Source: Patagioenas fasciata (lineage: Eukaryota > Chordata > Aves > Columbiformes > Columbidae). Taken from it: a stretch of DNA of 64,000 nucleotides. The stretch lies in contig NC_092520.1 of the NCBI RefSeq assembly GCF_037038585.1, positions 9,192,501-9,256,500 on the forward strand. Reading direction: 5' to 3'. The position numbers and the translations under genes were made by a program. This document shows, in pieces, positions 12,401 to 22,166 of this stretch (positions are counted from its first letter, which is position 1; every line of letters starts with the position of its first letter). Below the pieces are notes generated by a model that saw only the letters and a program-made list of their open reading frames with translations, was not told the DNA's origin and made no database searches.

Positions 12401-15400
12401 AGGCCTGATGAATGAAATATTAAGGTTGCACAGCTTTTAAAGTTTTAATCAGGAAATGTAAAGTTTCAGATTCCTCACAGCATGCACTATGCAAATGGAA
12501 TGCTCCTTTTTATTATAATGCTCAGGGTATATCTTTGCGTAGAAAGATGCTTTCTGGGAATGATCTGACTGTTCTTTGAAAAGAAATTGATATCTATCAG
12601 GCAGCATGAATTCATCTTTACTTATTATACATTTAGAGTCCTCCTTATTTATTTGTTGCAGGAAGTCTGCAAGTTCTTGAAGGATCCCAGTCTCTCCGAC
12701 AGATTGCTGCTGCAGAATGTTTTCCAGGCAATAAATATTTACTACAATTATTCAGGACAAATCCTATGTTTCGACATGGCTGAGACTGCAACAAAGAGTC
12801 TGGGCCACTTGGGTTGGAACTATCAGGTATGTGCTCTGTCCATTCTAAGTTGCAGCTCGGTGAGGTTTCTTGAGCAAGAACTGATAAGAACTGTCAAGTC
12901 ACTTAGCTGTCAGTATATTGCGCCAGGTGTAATTGATGTACTGGTGCCAAATGTAATCATGAAGAAAGTATGACAGCTTCCCCAGGAGGTTTAGACTGTG
13001 TCTTCATTAGCCAGTTGTTTCAACTCTTCATATAGACTGGAAAATGATGTACAACAGCAGCATCTTGGTCTTCTAATCCCCCCATCCCAGCCATCCATCC
13101 CAATTGTGCATGCAAATAGGTTGACACTTATTTCTTTCAGCTAAAGCTGTTTTATATTTATATTAGGAAAAATTTATTTGTGTAAAAGGGTTGGAACAGG
13201 CTGCCCAGGGCAGTGGTGGAGTCACCATCCATGGAGGGGTTTAAAAGATGCACAGGGTTCTTAGGGACGTGGTTTAGTGCTGGACTTGGCAGTGTTAGGT
13301 TAATGGTTGGACTTGATGATCTTAAATGCCTTTTCCAACCTAAATGATTCTGTGATAGTTTGACAGTAATTACTGATCAAATGCTTTTGGAGCTTTTTTT
13401 ATTTAAATACTGCACTATCAGCTGTTGAACAATCTCCTGCGATTGCATCTTGTTGCCATGCTCTTTCTTTCAGACTTGCACTGAGATGGTGATGCCATTG
13501 TGCACAGATGGTGTCAATGACATGTTTGAGCCTCAGAAATGGGACTTGAAGGCACGTTCAGAAGAGTGTTACAAGCTGTGGGGAGTGAGGCCTCGCCCCT
13601 CTTGGATTATTTCTATGTACGGAGGGAAAAACATCCATTCACACAGCAACATCATCTTCAGGTGAGCCTTGTTTCAGCTTCTAGAGTGGAACCTTCCACC
13701 AGTTTGGGTTGTCAATGCAGAGAGCCTGCCCTAAGTAGCAAAAGATCTGTCTCAAACACTCCAGCTGAATACATGATGAACATGCTTTGTGTTGCTCTTG
13801 AGAGTAAAATGGTCAATCTGCGGTGGCCAAAGCAGCCAAGTGTTCTGTCACTGTCTGTGTGACTCTAAAAGAAGAATTGGGGTTGGGATTCTGCCAAATG
13901 TAATTTTCTTCCCATGTGGATTCCTTCTTACCTTGTGGCCAAAGTCCAGCTTTCCCATACTGGTAAATCCATCTAGCTTTTCTGAAGCCAAAGCACTGTC
14001 CCTTCCACATAAAAGGAAAGTCTAAACAAGCTTAGAGCCTCGGTCACTAACATTTGTTGCTCTGGGTGATAGCCTTGTGGAGGGGCTGGCGTGACATTCC
14101 TTTTCCCCTTTGATACCGGAAAGAGAGGGAAGTAGCTTGGGGAAGCTTTCCTATTGCTGCCAATTGCCTTTTTCTTTTAGTGGTAATTAGAAAAGTTTCA
14201 ACAAACTTATGTAAGATCTAAATACAATGAGATGTTCCCATTCTAGCAAGGCATACCTTCTATAATACAACAGAAGTTTGTCTGAAACACCTTTGTATGT
14301 GGTCAAACAGTGAGAGAGTGTTTCAGTCTGGTGCAAAAACCAGTGTGTGCTGATTGCTCTGGGCCTTCACTTTCCTTATTTTGAAGGTTAAACTCTGCTT
14401 TCTTTAAAGGGGGGTTCATGTAGCTGTATTTCTGTTGTGAGGTGATACAATATTTTGAGCAGCTAAGTACTGGTTGTTCATCAGGTTGTTATGTGATAGG
14501 CGTTTAATAAACCCATTGAAGCTTGTGCCCTCAAGAATCCTGACCTGCTATACTGATTGCCCATTGCAGGCAGCTCTTGGATATTTCCCTCTGTGCTCTG
14601 GTTCAAGTTGTGCAAGGCCTTTAAAAAAAAATCACTTCTTTAAACAAAACTCAGAATTAGTCTGTTGGACTTGGTAAATAGGTTTGTATTTTAAAAGCAG
14701 GAAGTCCTCACTTGAATTGGGGATTACTCTCCGGATTTCGGCTGTTAGTGCTGGTCTGTTCAGCTCCAAAGGCCTGTTGCTTTCCTCTTGTTTGTCTCTT
14801 GCTGTTTGTGTCCCAAAGATATCTGCTCTAGAGTGAGAAATTCCGCTCTTTTTTGGAAAACATTTTAATAAAATAGCATTTGTTGGTTTAACTTAATTTC
14901 TGCAGTGTTGCTTATTTCCAAGGCTTCACAGCTCTGTACAGTAGAAATGTGCTTTGTAAGCAAGAGACAAGCAAACAAATCTAAATAAATGCTCTAGAAT
15001 TTATGCCAGCTGAAGGAGCTTGAAATGAGAAAAGCTTGAAAGCAACCAAATGAGTGGAGTAGTGCTGTACATACAAAGCTTTGGATCTCAAGCTGAGTTG
15101 TTTCTCTTCAAACAAATTGTCAGCACTGTACATGTATATAAGAACCTTTTATCCTTGAACACTGCAGAGTGCTTTACAAAAATATCCCTGTGTTTACCAA
15201 AGGATACAGCTCCCTGTGGGGTGAAAAGCACCGTGTTTCAAGTGTCAGGCAATTTGCACAACAGTTTAGCGCAGGAAGGGAAGATAGTTCATCTAAAGAG
15301 AACTGCTGTAGGGTGGATTTATCCAGCCGCAGTGGGATTTGGCCAGGATGCTTAAACTGATGTTGCTGCATCTCCTTCTGCAAGCAGATCCCTGCTGTGC

Positions 15401-18400
15401 TGTATGTGTTGTGTGGGACTGACCCAAGAATGTCCATTGCCTCTTCAGTACCTTCTTGGAGTTGTGTAGAATCACAGAACAGTTTGGGTTGGAAGGGGCC
15501 TTCAAAGCTCATCCAGTGCCACCCCAGCCATGAGCAGGGACATCTTCACCCAGATCAGGTTGCTCAGAGCCCCATCCGGCCTGGCCTGGGATGTCTCCAG
15601 GGATGGGGCATCTCTCTGAGAAATGTGTTCCAATGTTTCACCACCCTCATTATAAGAAATTCCTTCCTTACGTCTTCCCATGTAATATGTGAGTGGTTAC
15701 TCAGGCTGTAGGCAGATTTACTTGCCTGTCCTGGGCAAGAAGTCTTTATTAAAACACTATTTTGAGGAACCTGGGGTTTCCAGAACCCTGTTTGCTTTTC
15801 TCTTCCAGCAATTCCTGCTCCCAGTACTCTTACTGGAACTTGGTGTGGAAGTGCTGCACAGCGCTGGAAGTGGCATTTTAACTCTGTTCATGCTTGTGGT
15901 GGCAGAGAACTTGTAGCAGTTGGTAGTGTCTTGTCATCAACACACTATGGTAGTGAAAATCAGTCCCGGTTATGCCAGACAGTATGAAATTTGGTGTGCA
16001 CAGTCTGAAAACTGATATTTTTCAGTCTGGATGGGGCACCCACCTATCCAGTTGTGCACTGGCATGGGAGAGGTAGAAGGTGCAGGCTGTTTTGAGAGAT
16101 ACTGGAGCCTTGTGCAGAAGGGGGGATTGTTAGCATAAAATAAGGGAATGGTGGAAAAGATGAGACAATGTCTGGCTGAAGAGAACAGGTGAGAGAAAAA
16201 AGTTAATAAAAGGAAATTGGCAGTTGTGGAGAGTGGGCATGTTAAAAAAGGATGCACAGACTGTTGCTAAGAGTGAAAAACCTCCTTGTTCTGGCTGGAG
16301 CTAAGCAGACTCTGAAGACATGAGAGGGACAGGAACTGTTTGCTGTGGCATAGGCAGATCCCTCTTTATGCTGTCAAGGAAATATGATGAATTGAAAATG
16401 GGACTAGTGTGCTGATATTTTGCATTAGGTGTTTTTCTGAAGCCATACTCACCTGGCCACTGTTGGAAAGGAATGGCTGACTTCTTTTTTTCCTCTTTTC
16501 CCTCCCTCCTTTTTTCCCTCTTTCTGTTTGCATTGGGAAGTCCTGTCCTGTAAGATGGGCAACTGAGTACTTACATGCATGCTCAGTTTTAACACTTAAA
16601 TAATCCATTCCAGTTCATACCGAATTATCTTATTCTGTAAAACTGTTAAGACTTAGGATTATTTTGCAGTGAGCCCTCCTCTCAGCAAGCATCGCTTCCC
16701 AAACTACGTCAGTGCCATCGTTTGGCAGGAGACACAGAGGACGCAGCCAGCAGCTCCCAGAAAAGCCAGAGACAGGGTTATTTTCTTGTGGCACACTTAG
16801 TTTCCACATGACTGGGACCACAAGATGCAAGTTCATGTGCATCTTGGGTCTCTCAGCAACTCGTCCCTCTGTTGCCAAAATGCTGTGCTGATTCAGGTGA
16901 CCTTTTAAACCAGATGCTTTTTGCTTATTGGTCAGCTCTGTGTGCTTTTTGTTTGGCGGATACAAAATATATCTCTTTTCCTAAGTCATATTTAGAATCA
17001 CTGAAAATGAATAACTACAGAGATTCAAGATACTTTGTTTCCTCATTTAAAAAAAAAAAAAAGTGTTCAGACCTCATCAGGTTTTTATTCTTAGTTATTT
17101 CTACAAAACTCCTTTTCACTCATTATTTCTTTCTGTTGTTTTCTGGTGCTGCCATTGTGATATTTTTTTCTAGCCGCATATCTCTTAATGTCCGAGATTG
17201 TTTTAATTTCTTAGATCCTTCTAGAAATTTACACTGAGATACAGCAGTCCTTCTCTAATGTTTCCTTTTGTGGGTAGGTCCGGTGTTGTAAGTCAGGAAC
17301 AGATCCATGTTTGTGTAGTTCTATAAGTATATGGGAGTTGCTTTCTTTTTGCAGAAGCATGTTGAAGTAATGGAAAATAAGCTGTAGTAGGGATTTCTGG
17401 GTCATGTCCAAACCTGGGAGTGGGAGATGCAAAACTCTCATCCCTGTTCAGCTGTTGGCGTGCTCCATGGACCAGGCGTTATTTGTAGCCAGATCTACAG
17501 TGCAAGGCATCGTTTCATTGACTTGGGGTGAGAGAGGAGGGGGAGTAAATTGCATTAAATTGTCCTGTCCCAGAGGAAGAGTCATTGTAGACAGTTTGAG
17601 AGATAAAAGCTTTATTTTACAAAACCAGTTGGCACCCAGCTGAAACAAGAAAAGGTAGAACTTCCTGGGAATTCAGATCTAAAGGGTCCAGTTTGTTATT
17701 AGTTTATGGCAGACTGAAGAATCACAGAATGGTTGGGGTTGGAAGGGACAGATCACACAGGAATGTGTCCAGGTGGGTTTGAATGTCTCCAGAGAAGGAG
17801 ACTCCACAGCCTCTCTGGGCAGCCTGGTCCAGGGCTCTGGCACCTTGAAGTAAAGAAGTTTCTCCTCATATTCAGATGGAACCTCCTGTGTTTCAATCTG
17901 TGCCCATTGCCCCTCATCCTATCATTCAACACCACTGAAAGGAGTCTGGTCCATCCTCTTGGCACCCACCCTTGAGATATTTATAAACATTTATGAGATC
18001 CCCTCTCAGCTTCTCTTCTCCAGGCTGAACAGACCCAGCTCTCTCAGTCTCTCCTCATAAGAAAGGTGCTCCAGACCCCTCATCATCTTCCTCCAGTAAT
18101 TCCTTGTCCTTGTTAAACTGGGGAGCTTAGAACTGGACACAGTAAAGAAGGAAGGCACAGTGCTCTAATTTGGTAATTTGGACTTGTCTTGATACAGGGG
18201 AGCCTGAACCTTTTATGACAATGGCAAGTGGCAGCAGATCTATCTCCAGAGGCTGTGGCACTGTTATAGGTTATTACCTGAATTAGTAGATAATTAATGA
18301 CAGTAGCATAGCCTTAAGCTACTAAGAGCTCCATACGTCTGTCAAGGAGGCTTGTCTCAGCAGAGGGGTGGACACAAGGCACTGGGACAGGGCTGAGGTC

Positions 18401-18723
18401 TGTTTCTGTCAGCACATGTGCAAAACCAGTTGAAAGTCAAGGTGGAGATGTTGACATAAGCTGCATGCCCCCTGCCAACTGCTGGGCAGGCAGACCCTAA
18501 TGAGATATCTGTTTCTTACAGCAACGGTGGCTTGGACCCGTGGTCTGCAGGTGGGGTGACCCGGAACATCAGCCATTCCCTCGTGGCCATCATGATCCCT
18601 GAGGGAGCCCATCACCTGGACCTACGTGGCCGCAACCCTTCGGACCCCAAATCTGTGCAGCAAGCTCGAGATTTGGAGCTCTGCTACATGAAGCAGTGGA
18701 TTAAAATGGCCAGGCGCCACTGA
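6304..18723 (+). CDS. PRCP: PRCP, lysosomal Pro-X carboxypeptidase, 3' part (8 exons)
   Basis: Joined exons: 6304-6444, 7530-7631, 7937-8118, 8848-9005, 10326-10498, 12662-12826, 13474-13661 and 18522-18723. All introns are GT...AG and the frame stays open for 436 codons plus TGA. The product closely resembles vertebrate PRCP from the VDHFGF segment to the C-terminus. PRCP is a serine carboxypeptidase of family S28 that removes the residue after a penultimate proline. Known substrates include angiotensin II/III, des-Arg9-bradykinin and alpha-MSH. It acts in lysosomes and at the endothelial surface, where it can also activate prekallikrein. The nucleophile motif GGSYGG, the Asp in LDPW and the His in GAHHLD are all present. 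About 56 N-terminal residues (signal peptide and propeptide in the human protein) are missing. I found no matching exon in 1-6303, so that exon probably lies left of the window. The next gene is FAM181B on the same strand. Confidence 0.96.
7530..7631 (+). CDS. PRCP: PRCP exon 3
   Basis: This exon has 34 codons. It begins [10 protein letters not shown] and contains the strongly conserved segment [15 protein letters not shown]. The acceptor is CCAACCAG ending at 7529, and the donor GTAAGT begins at 7632. Both borders are phase 0. NES at the end is a further N-glycosylation sequon. Confidence 0.95.
7937..8118 (+). CDS. PRCP: PRCP exon 4, with the catalytic serine
   Basis: The exon encodes [18 protein letters not shown] and then the nucleophile elbow [17 protein letters not shown]. 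The catalytic Ser codon is TCT at 8060-8062, equivalent to human Ser179. The acceptor is GGTTTAG ending at 7936. The donor GTGAGT begins at 8119 and splits a Gly codon (phase 2). Confidence 0.96.
8848..9005 (+). CDS. PRCP: PRCP exon 5
   Basis: The exon completes the split Gly codon and then reads [18 protein letters not shown], the conserved stretch after the nucleophile elbow. It continues through the start of the SKS/cap region to AIDRLSST. The acceptor is TTTGCAG ending at 8847. The donor GTGAGA begins at 9006, phase 1. Confidence 0.95.
9405..9450 (+). mobile_element. CR1 3' tail remnant
   Basis: About 45 bases resemble the CR1 3' end (ACTCAATGAACTGAAGG, then TTTTCCAACC), directly before a second CR1 fragment. 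This may be a remnant of an older copy. Confidence 0.5.
9452..9780 (+). mobile_element. CR1 fragment in PRCP intron
   Basis: The CR1 3' UTR type ends in GGTTGGACTTGATGATCTT and then TTTTCCAACCTAAACAATTC. It begins with CTACAACTACCTGAAAGGAG. It is diverged and truncated at the 5' side and lies between exons 5 and 6. Confidence 0.9.
10326..10498 (+). CDS. PRCP: PRCP exon 6
   Basis: The exon begins mid-codon after a T-rich acceptor (TTTTTTGTTAAAG) ending at 10325. It encodes [17 protein letters not shown], then [19 protein letters not shown] and PAWPIE, part of the helical cap domain of the S28 fold. The donor GTAATT begins at 10499, phase 0. The C-terminal half matches human PRCP closely; the first 25 codons are more diverged. 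Confidence 0.94.
11700..12300 (+). mobile_element. CR1 internal fragment, endonuclease/RT linker region
   Basis: This fragment reads as the CR1 endonuclease C-terminal part: [39 protein letters not shown] and GCRDHEME. A stop-containing stretch with ARLLEG and KKGARRPAW follows. Frame breaks show that it is dead. Unlike most copies here it lacks the 3' end, so it is an internal relic. It lies in the intron between PRCP exons 6 and 7. Confidence 0.9.
12662..12826 (+). CDS. PRCP: PRCP exon 7
   Basis: This exon has 55 codons in phase 0 at both ends. It begins [18 protein letters not shown] and contains [10 protein letters not shown], where NYS is an N-glycosylation sequon. It ends [10 protein letters not shown]. 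The acceptor is TTGTTGCAG ending at 12661 and the donor GTATGT begins at 12827. Confidence 0.95.
13160..13357 (+). mobile_element. CR1 3' fragment in PRCP intron
   Basis: The same 3'-end type as the copy ending at 9780 is seen: TTGGAACAGGCTGCCCAGGG, then GGTTGGACTTGATGATCTTA, ending TAAATGATTCTGTGATA. It ends about 116 bases before exon 8. Confidence 0.9.
13474..13661 (+). CDS. PRCP: PRCP exon 8
   Basis: The exon encodes [18 protein letters not shown], then [18 protein letters not shown] and HSHSNIIF. The acceptor is CTTTCTTTCAG ending at 13473. The donor GTGAGC begins at 13662 and splits a Ser codon (phase 2). The following intron is the longest seen here, about 4.86 kb, and carries two inverted CR1 fragments. 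Confidence 0.95.
15469..15676 (-). mobile_element. CR1 3' fragment, inverted
   Basis: Read on the + strand it starts GAATCACAGAACAGTTTGGG. It continues with the CR1 3' UTR (GCCATGAGCAGGGACATCTT, CAGGTTGCTCAGAGCCCCAT). It is 5'-truncated near 15676. Confidence 0.92.
17718..18145 (-). mobile_element. CR1 3' fragment, inverted
   Basis: The fragment begins AGAATCACAGAATGGTTGGG and runs through the 3' UTR into the end of the RT gene (minus strand). It includes the tract GGCTGAACAGACCCAGCTCT. It lies about 375 bases before the last PRCP exon. Confidence 0.92.
18522..18723 (+). CDS. PRCP: PRCP last exon, with catalytic Asp and His, and stop
   Basis: The exon completes Ser and reads [14 protein letters not shown]. 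The GAC codon at 18535-18537 is the charge-relay Asp, equivalent to human Asp430. The segment [10 protein letters not shown] follows. Its His pair is at 18610-18615, and the first His should be the human His455 equivalent. The protein ends [11 protein letters not shown] with TGA at 18721-18723. Its C-terminal tail is a few residues shorter than the human one. The acceptor is TTTCTTACAG ending at 18521. Confidence 0.96.
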
Positions 18724-18897
18724 AGTGGTGCTGCAACAGCTGTGGCCATTGTGCCCCCATTGGCTTTGCTGGCAGTGGGGCCAGGCCTTATTGCACGGTT
18801 GTCTGAGCATTTCACTCCTGTTTCCTCCCCTGTGCTGCAGTGCTAACCAGCGCTTGTGCCTGTGAGAGACACAGAGGGATGGAGAGCGTTCTCTGAT

Positions 18898-18903
18898 AAT
18901 AAA
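18898..18903 (+). terminator. PRCP: PRCP proximal polyadenylation signal
   Basis: A canonical AATAAA lies 175 bases after the stop codon and is followed by T/G-containing sequence. It would give a very short 3' UTR and is the most likely main cleavage signal. Confidence 0.8.
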
Positions 18904-21211
18904 CTTTAGTTGAAGTGCATGGCTTGAGCTACCTCTTCTGGTTTGCTTTCCTCTTCTCAGATGCTGTCCTTCCCCATGAAGAGCTGTTCTGGGCTTGATT
19001 TCTTCCTCACTGCGCTTGCTGGTTGTCCTGGCTGCTAGTATGTGTTATATATACAGTGGATTAAATGGCAGTGCTGTTGATGATGAAACTCCTGCTGCCT
19101 TCAGTGGGACTGAGTTTCAGACACCCTCAGCTGGTGCAGACTGCCATGGCCGGGACGTGGAAATAACGGGGGACAGAAATCACATCTCACTGTGATGTTT
19201 GGTGGGGAAACTGGCTGTGCCATTTGTAAAGAAACTAAACAGCCCTTACCCTTTGGAATGAACTCTTTTTTAAATTTTTTTTCCATGGTTTTCCGGCAGG
19301 TTATTAATCAAAGCTGCCTCAGGTGGCTTTTCCATTCTGCACTGCACTGAATGGTCAGGGCTGGGCCCAGACTTACTCTGCTGGTAGCTGGCTGAGCGCG
19401 CACAGTCTGCATCAGGGTTTTGTTTCTTCCTCTGCTGGTTGTCCTAATTCTGAAATGTTTGCCGCTGCGATGGTTGCCAAAGAAAACTCTGGGTGTGTTT
19501 TGTGTGTGTGTATACATGTGTGTCCCCCACAAACACTTAACTTTTCCAAACCAGGAAGCTTTCGAAGCTATTCTCTTGAAGAGCAAATGTGACACTTGTG
19601 CTGGCTAGATCTTATGAAGTGACAAATAATTGGGGCTGTGCCTTGTGTGGGTTCCTCCCTCTCCCCCATTCTGTGTATTGTTCCAATTCTGCATGATCTG
19701 TTTGCTGATGGCTCTTCAATAAAAGCCCTTTTTTTAAAAAAATGGTTTGCAGGACGAACTATTCAAAACACAGAATGCAGCTATCCTCTTGGATCAGCCT
19801 AAAGCCTGATGCTGAGCTCAACAAGCCAGGTGCACAGGGCTTTCTGTAAGGCTTCCAACACAGAGAAACTGCCCTGATTCATGAGACAGCATATTTGACA
19901 TTAATAAATGGCTGGGGCAGTCCCCTCGTTTTCCAGCTTTGGCTTCATTCACACTGCAGCCCTTCTTCAGAAAGAATTCTTTGCAGTTTAAAGGACAACT
20001 GCATTTCAGAAAGACTCGGGCAAGGCTTCTTGTCCCCAGACTCCTAAAATCCCAATTCTGTTGAAAAGTTGTCTCAGCTTTGATGATATGCCTGATAGTT
20101 GAGTATTTTTCTAAGACACTAGGTGGCCTTTTCTGTTTCCAGTCTCCTCCCATACTCTGCAAACAAAGCGAACCCGGCACTAAAACGTTATCTTTTAAAA
20201 TGCTCCTGTACATCTCCTTTCCAACAGATTCCCTGGCATTCCCTTGTCTTGTGTTAAACATGGCGTTTACGTTCAGACCCTGCAATCTGGACCTCTCACA
20301 CTCTTGAGCAAGGTAATTACTTAAGAGACTTCTTATGTGTTAATTGATGTCTGGTAAAGCCCTGGTTTACTGCAGGGCAAGGTATGGAATCTGCAAGAAT
20401 AACTATAAATTTTGGGGATCACAAATAGTTTTTACTGAGCAAGCAAGAGCCTGGTCCTGCTATTCCCACTGATTTCTTGGGGTGCTGCTCCAAGTGCAAA
20501 TTCTGGGGTAACCGTTGCCATGTTGTATGGAGCAAGACATGGGGGAATTCATGCGTTGGGCTGAAAATGATCCAGATGACCAGCTACTGTATATTGCTAA
20601 TCCAATAGTGTCTCCTCCTCTCTCCCCTGCTAGCTAACTTACTGTCTCAGGAAACAGCGGCTTCTTTGTCATTCGGAAAACACTTTTTAGCTTCAATCAG
20701 CATAAGTAATTTAAACTTTCATTCCTCTCTTCTTTCTTTTTCCACTCCTTTCATAAGCAGAAAAAAATTGCTTTTAATAAAACTTAAAAAAACTCATGCA
20801 GTTTTCAATTTCAAATTTTGAGAAATAACATTTAAACCCAAAAATCGTTCAGTGTGGTTTTGTTCATGTGTTTTGGTTTGGTTTTTTAATTTATATTTTT
20901 AAATAATCTTACAGTTCCATTCAGTTTCTGCCTGTGAGACTGATTGAAGTGCATTTTGGATCAAATTCTTACTGCTTGGACCAACTTGTGTTACTGACTT
21001 TCTGTTACTTCTGATTACTTTTTTTCCTCCTCAACGTGAGTAGTTGAAACTTCAGATCTTATTCACCTTTAGTATTCAGACTTCATCTTAAAATCTCTGT
21101 GTACACATCTTTGTACACTAGCAAGGACCTGTCTGTGGTTTTTGACTACCTCGTCTGAATGTTGGTTCTCCTGCGTGTTTCATGCAGGTGTGAACAAAAT
21201 GGGCCACGGGA
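18904..21211. other. Intergenic sequence downstream of PRCP
   Basis: This is mostly unique sequence with a possible distal poly(A) signal at 19718. A 155-codon minus-strand frame at 19818-20285 is not recognised. No repeats of known type are seen. Confidence 0.6.
19718..19723 (+). terminator. Possible distal PRCP polyadenylation signal
   Basis: A second AATAAA, about 1 kb past the stop codon, is followed by a T-rich run. It could support a longer PRCP 3' UTR. No transcript evidence is available from sequence alone. Confidence 0.4.
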
Positions 21212-21330
21212 AATCATAAAATCATAAACTCATTTTGGTTGGAAAAGACCTTTAAGATCATCAAGTCCAGCTGTTACCCTAGAACTGCTGAGTCCACCTC
21301 TGAACCATGTCCTGAAGAACATCATCTACA
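21212..21330 (-). mobile_element. CR1 3' tail, inverted
   Basis: AATCATAAAATCATAAACTC is followed by TTTTGGTTGGAAAAGACC and TAAGATCATCAAGTCCAG. This matches the CR1 3'-end type seen at 41517 and 41748. It stops near CATCATCTACAC, directly before the candidate LTR. Confidence 0.88.
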
Positions 21331-21344
21331 CAATGGCTGATTTC

Positions 21345-22166
21345 TCTTTCCAGGTGTATGGTGATGGGCCATACTTCATCTCAGGCTTGTGTGTGTCCTT
21401 GGCATGGGTTGTTGTGGCAGATGCACACACCCCTCTTCCCCCCCACACTTCCTTTGATATGGAAGGTGCAGACACATCCCCAGGCTTTCCAACAATTTGG
21501 GTAACAGCTTCTTTTGTTTGACTGCAGAGCCCATTGGCCAGGATTGTTAAGAGAGAGGAGGAGGAGAGGGTGCCCACAGCCAGAGTGGGGGTGCTTAGAA
21601 GCTTCAGGGCACCCCACAGCCAGAGTGGGGGTGCAGAGAAGCTTCTGGAATTCCCACACTCAGATCTGACAAGGCTATATAAACGGGACCCTCGCCAATG
21701 TTTTGGCTGCCCATTGTGTGGACCTTTCGGAGTGTGGGTCAAGTGCTGCTGCTGAGAGCCCTCCCGGGACTGGGACACTGTTTGCCTCATCTCCACATGT
21801 AGGTGAGCGAAATAATTCCTTGCCACTTGGGGGGGGGTGCTTATTCCGTGCTTAAATATAAGCACGTGCATTTTCTTTAATAATTCCTTGCCAGATTCAG
21901 GTAAGTGTATACTTTTCCCAGAGTCAGGGACGGCTCTGGCATTGTTTTTGGTGAGCCACGTGTATGCACGCTGTGTATCTCCATTGTTATTATTTGCTGC
22001 ACCTCAATAATAACCTCGACTGATACTCGAACCTGTATTTATGTCACTATTGGAGAGCTAAAACCCCGTTTTCCACCGGTTAATCTGCTGCACTTTCTTT
22101 ACCAAATAAAAGTTTGTTTTGGACCCTGTTGTCTGCCTAAACTAACTTCGGGGTGCCTCCGTGACA
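21345..22166 (+). mobile_element. Candidate solo LTR of an endogenous retrovirus
   Basis: The segment has an LTR-like layout: a 40-base direct repeat (units at 21573 and 21613), a TATATAAA box at 21676-21683, and AATAAA at 22105-22110. The 3' end is TGCCTCCGTGACA at 22154-22166, which resembles the GTGACA end of the LTR at 25904-26796. A second short repeat, AATAATTCCTTGCCA, occurs near 21811 and 21880. The left border is a guess and I found no target-site duplication. No internal retroviral gene flanks it. The long distance from the TATA box to AATAAA (about 420 bases) is unusual. Confidence 0.5.
21573..21646 (+). repeat. Two-copy 40-base direct repeat in candidate U3
   Basis: Two near-identical units start at 21573 and 21613, each beginning CCCACAGCCAGAGTGGGGGT. 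Duplicated elements of this kind are common in the U3 enhancer part of retroviral LTRs. Confidence 0.85.

Larger units (their letters stand above)
13662..18521. other. Last PRCP intron
   Basis: This 4.86-kb intron is mostly unique sequence apart from two inverted CR1 fragments at 15469-15676 and 17718-18145. No further exon is needed to close the PRCP frame. A pyrimidine-rich patch at about 16480-16520 and an A run near 17050 are ordinary. Confidence 0.8.

Noticed and set aside
19818-20285. 155-codon minus-strand open frame downstream of PRCP
   Set aside because: No known family, no visible promoter or exon partners. Its length is possible by chance in a 64-kb window.
21326-21871. 181-codon minus-strand open frame
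   Set aside because: It lies antisense in the candidate LTR with its U3 repeats. The product is repetitive and unrecognised.
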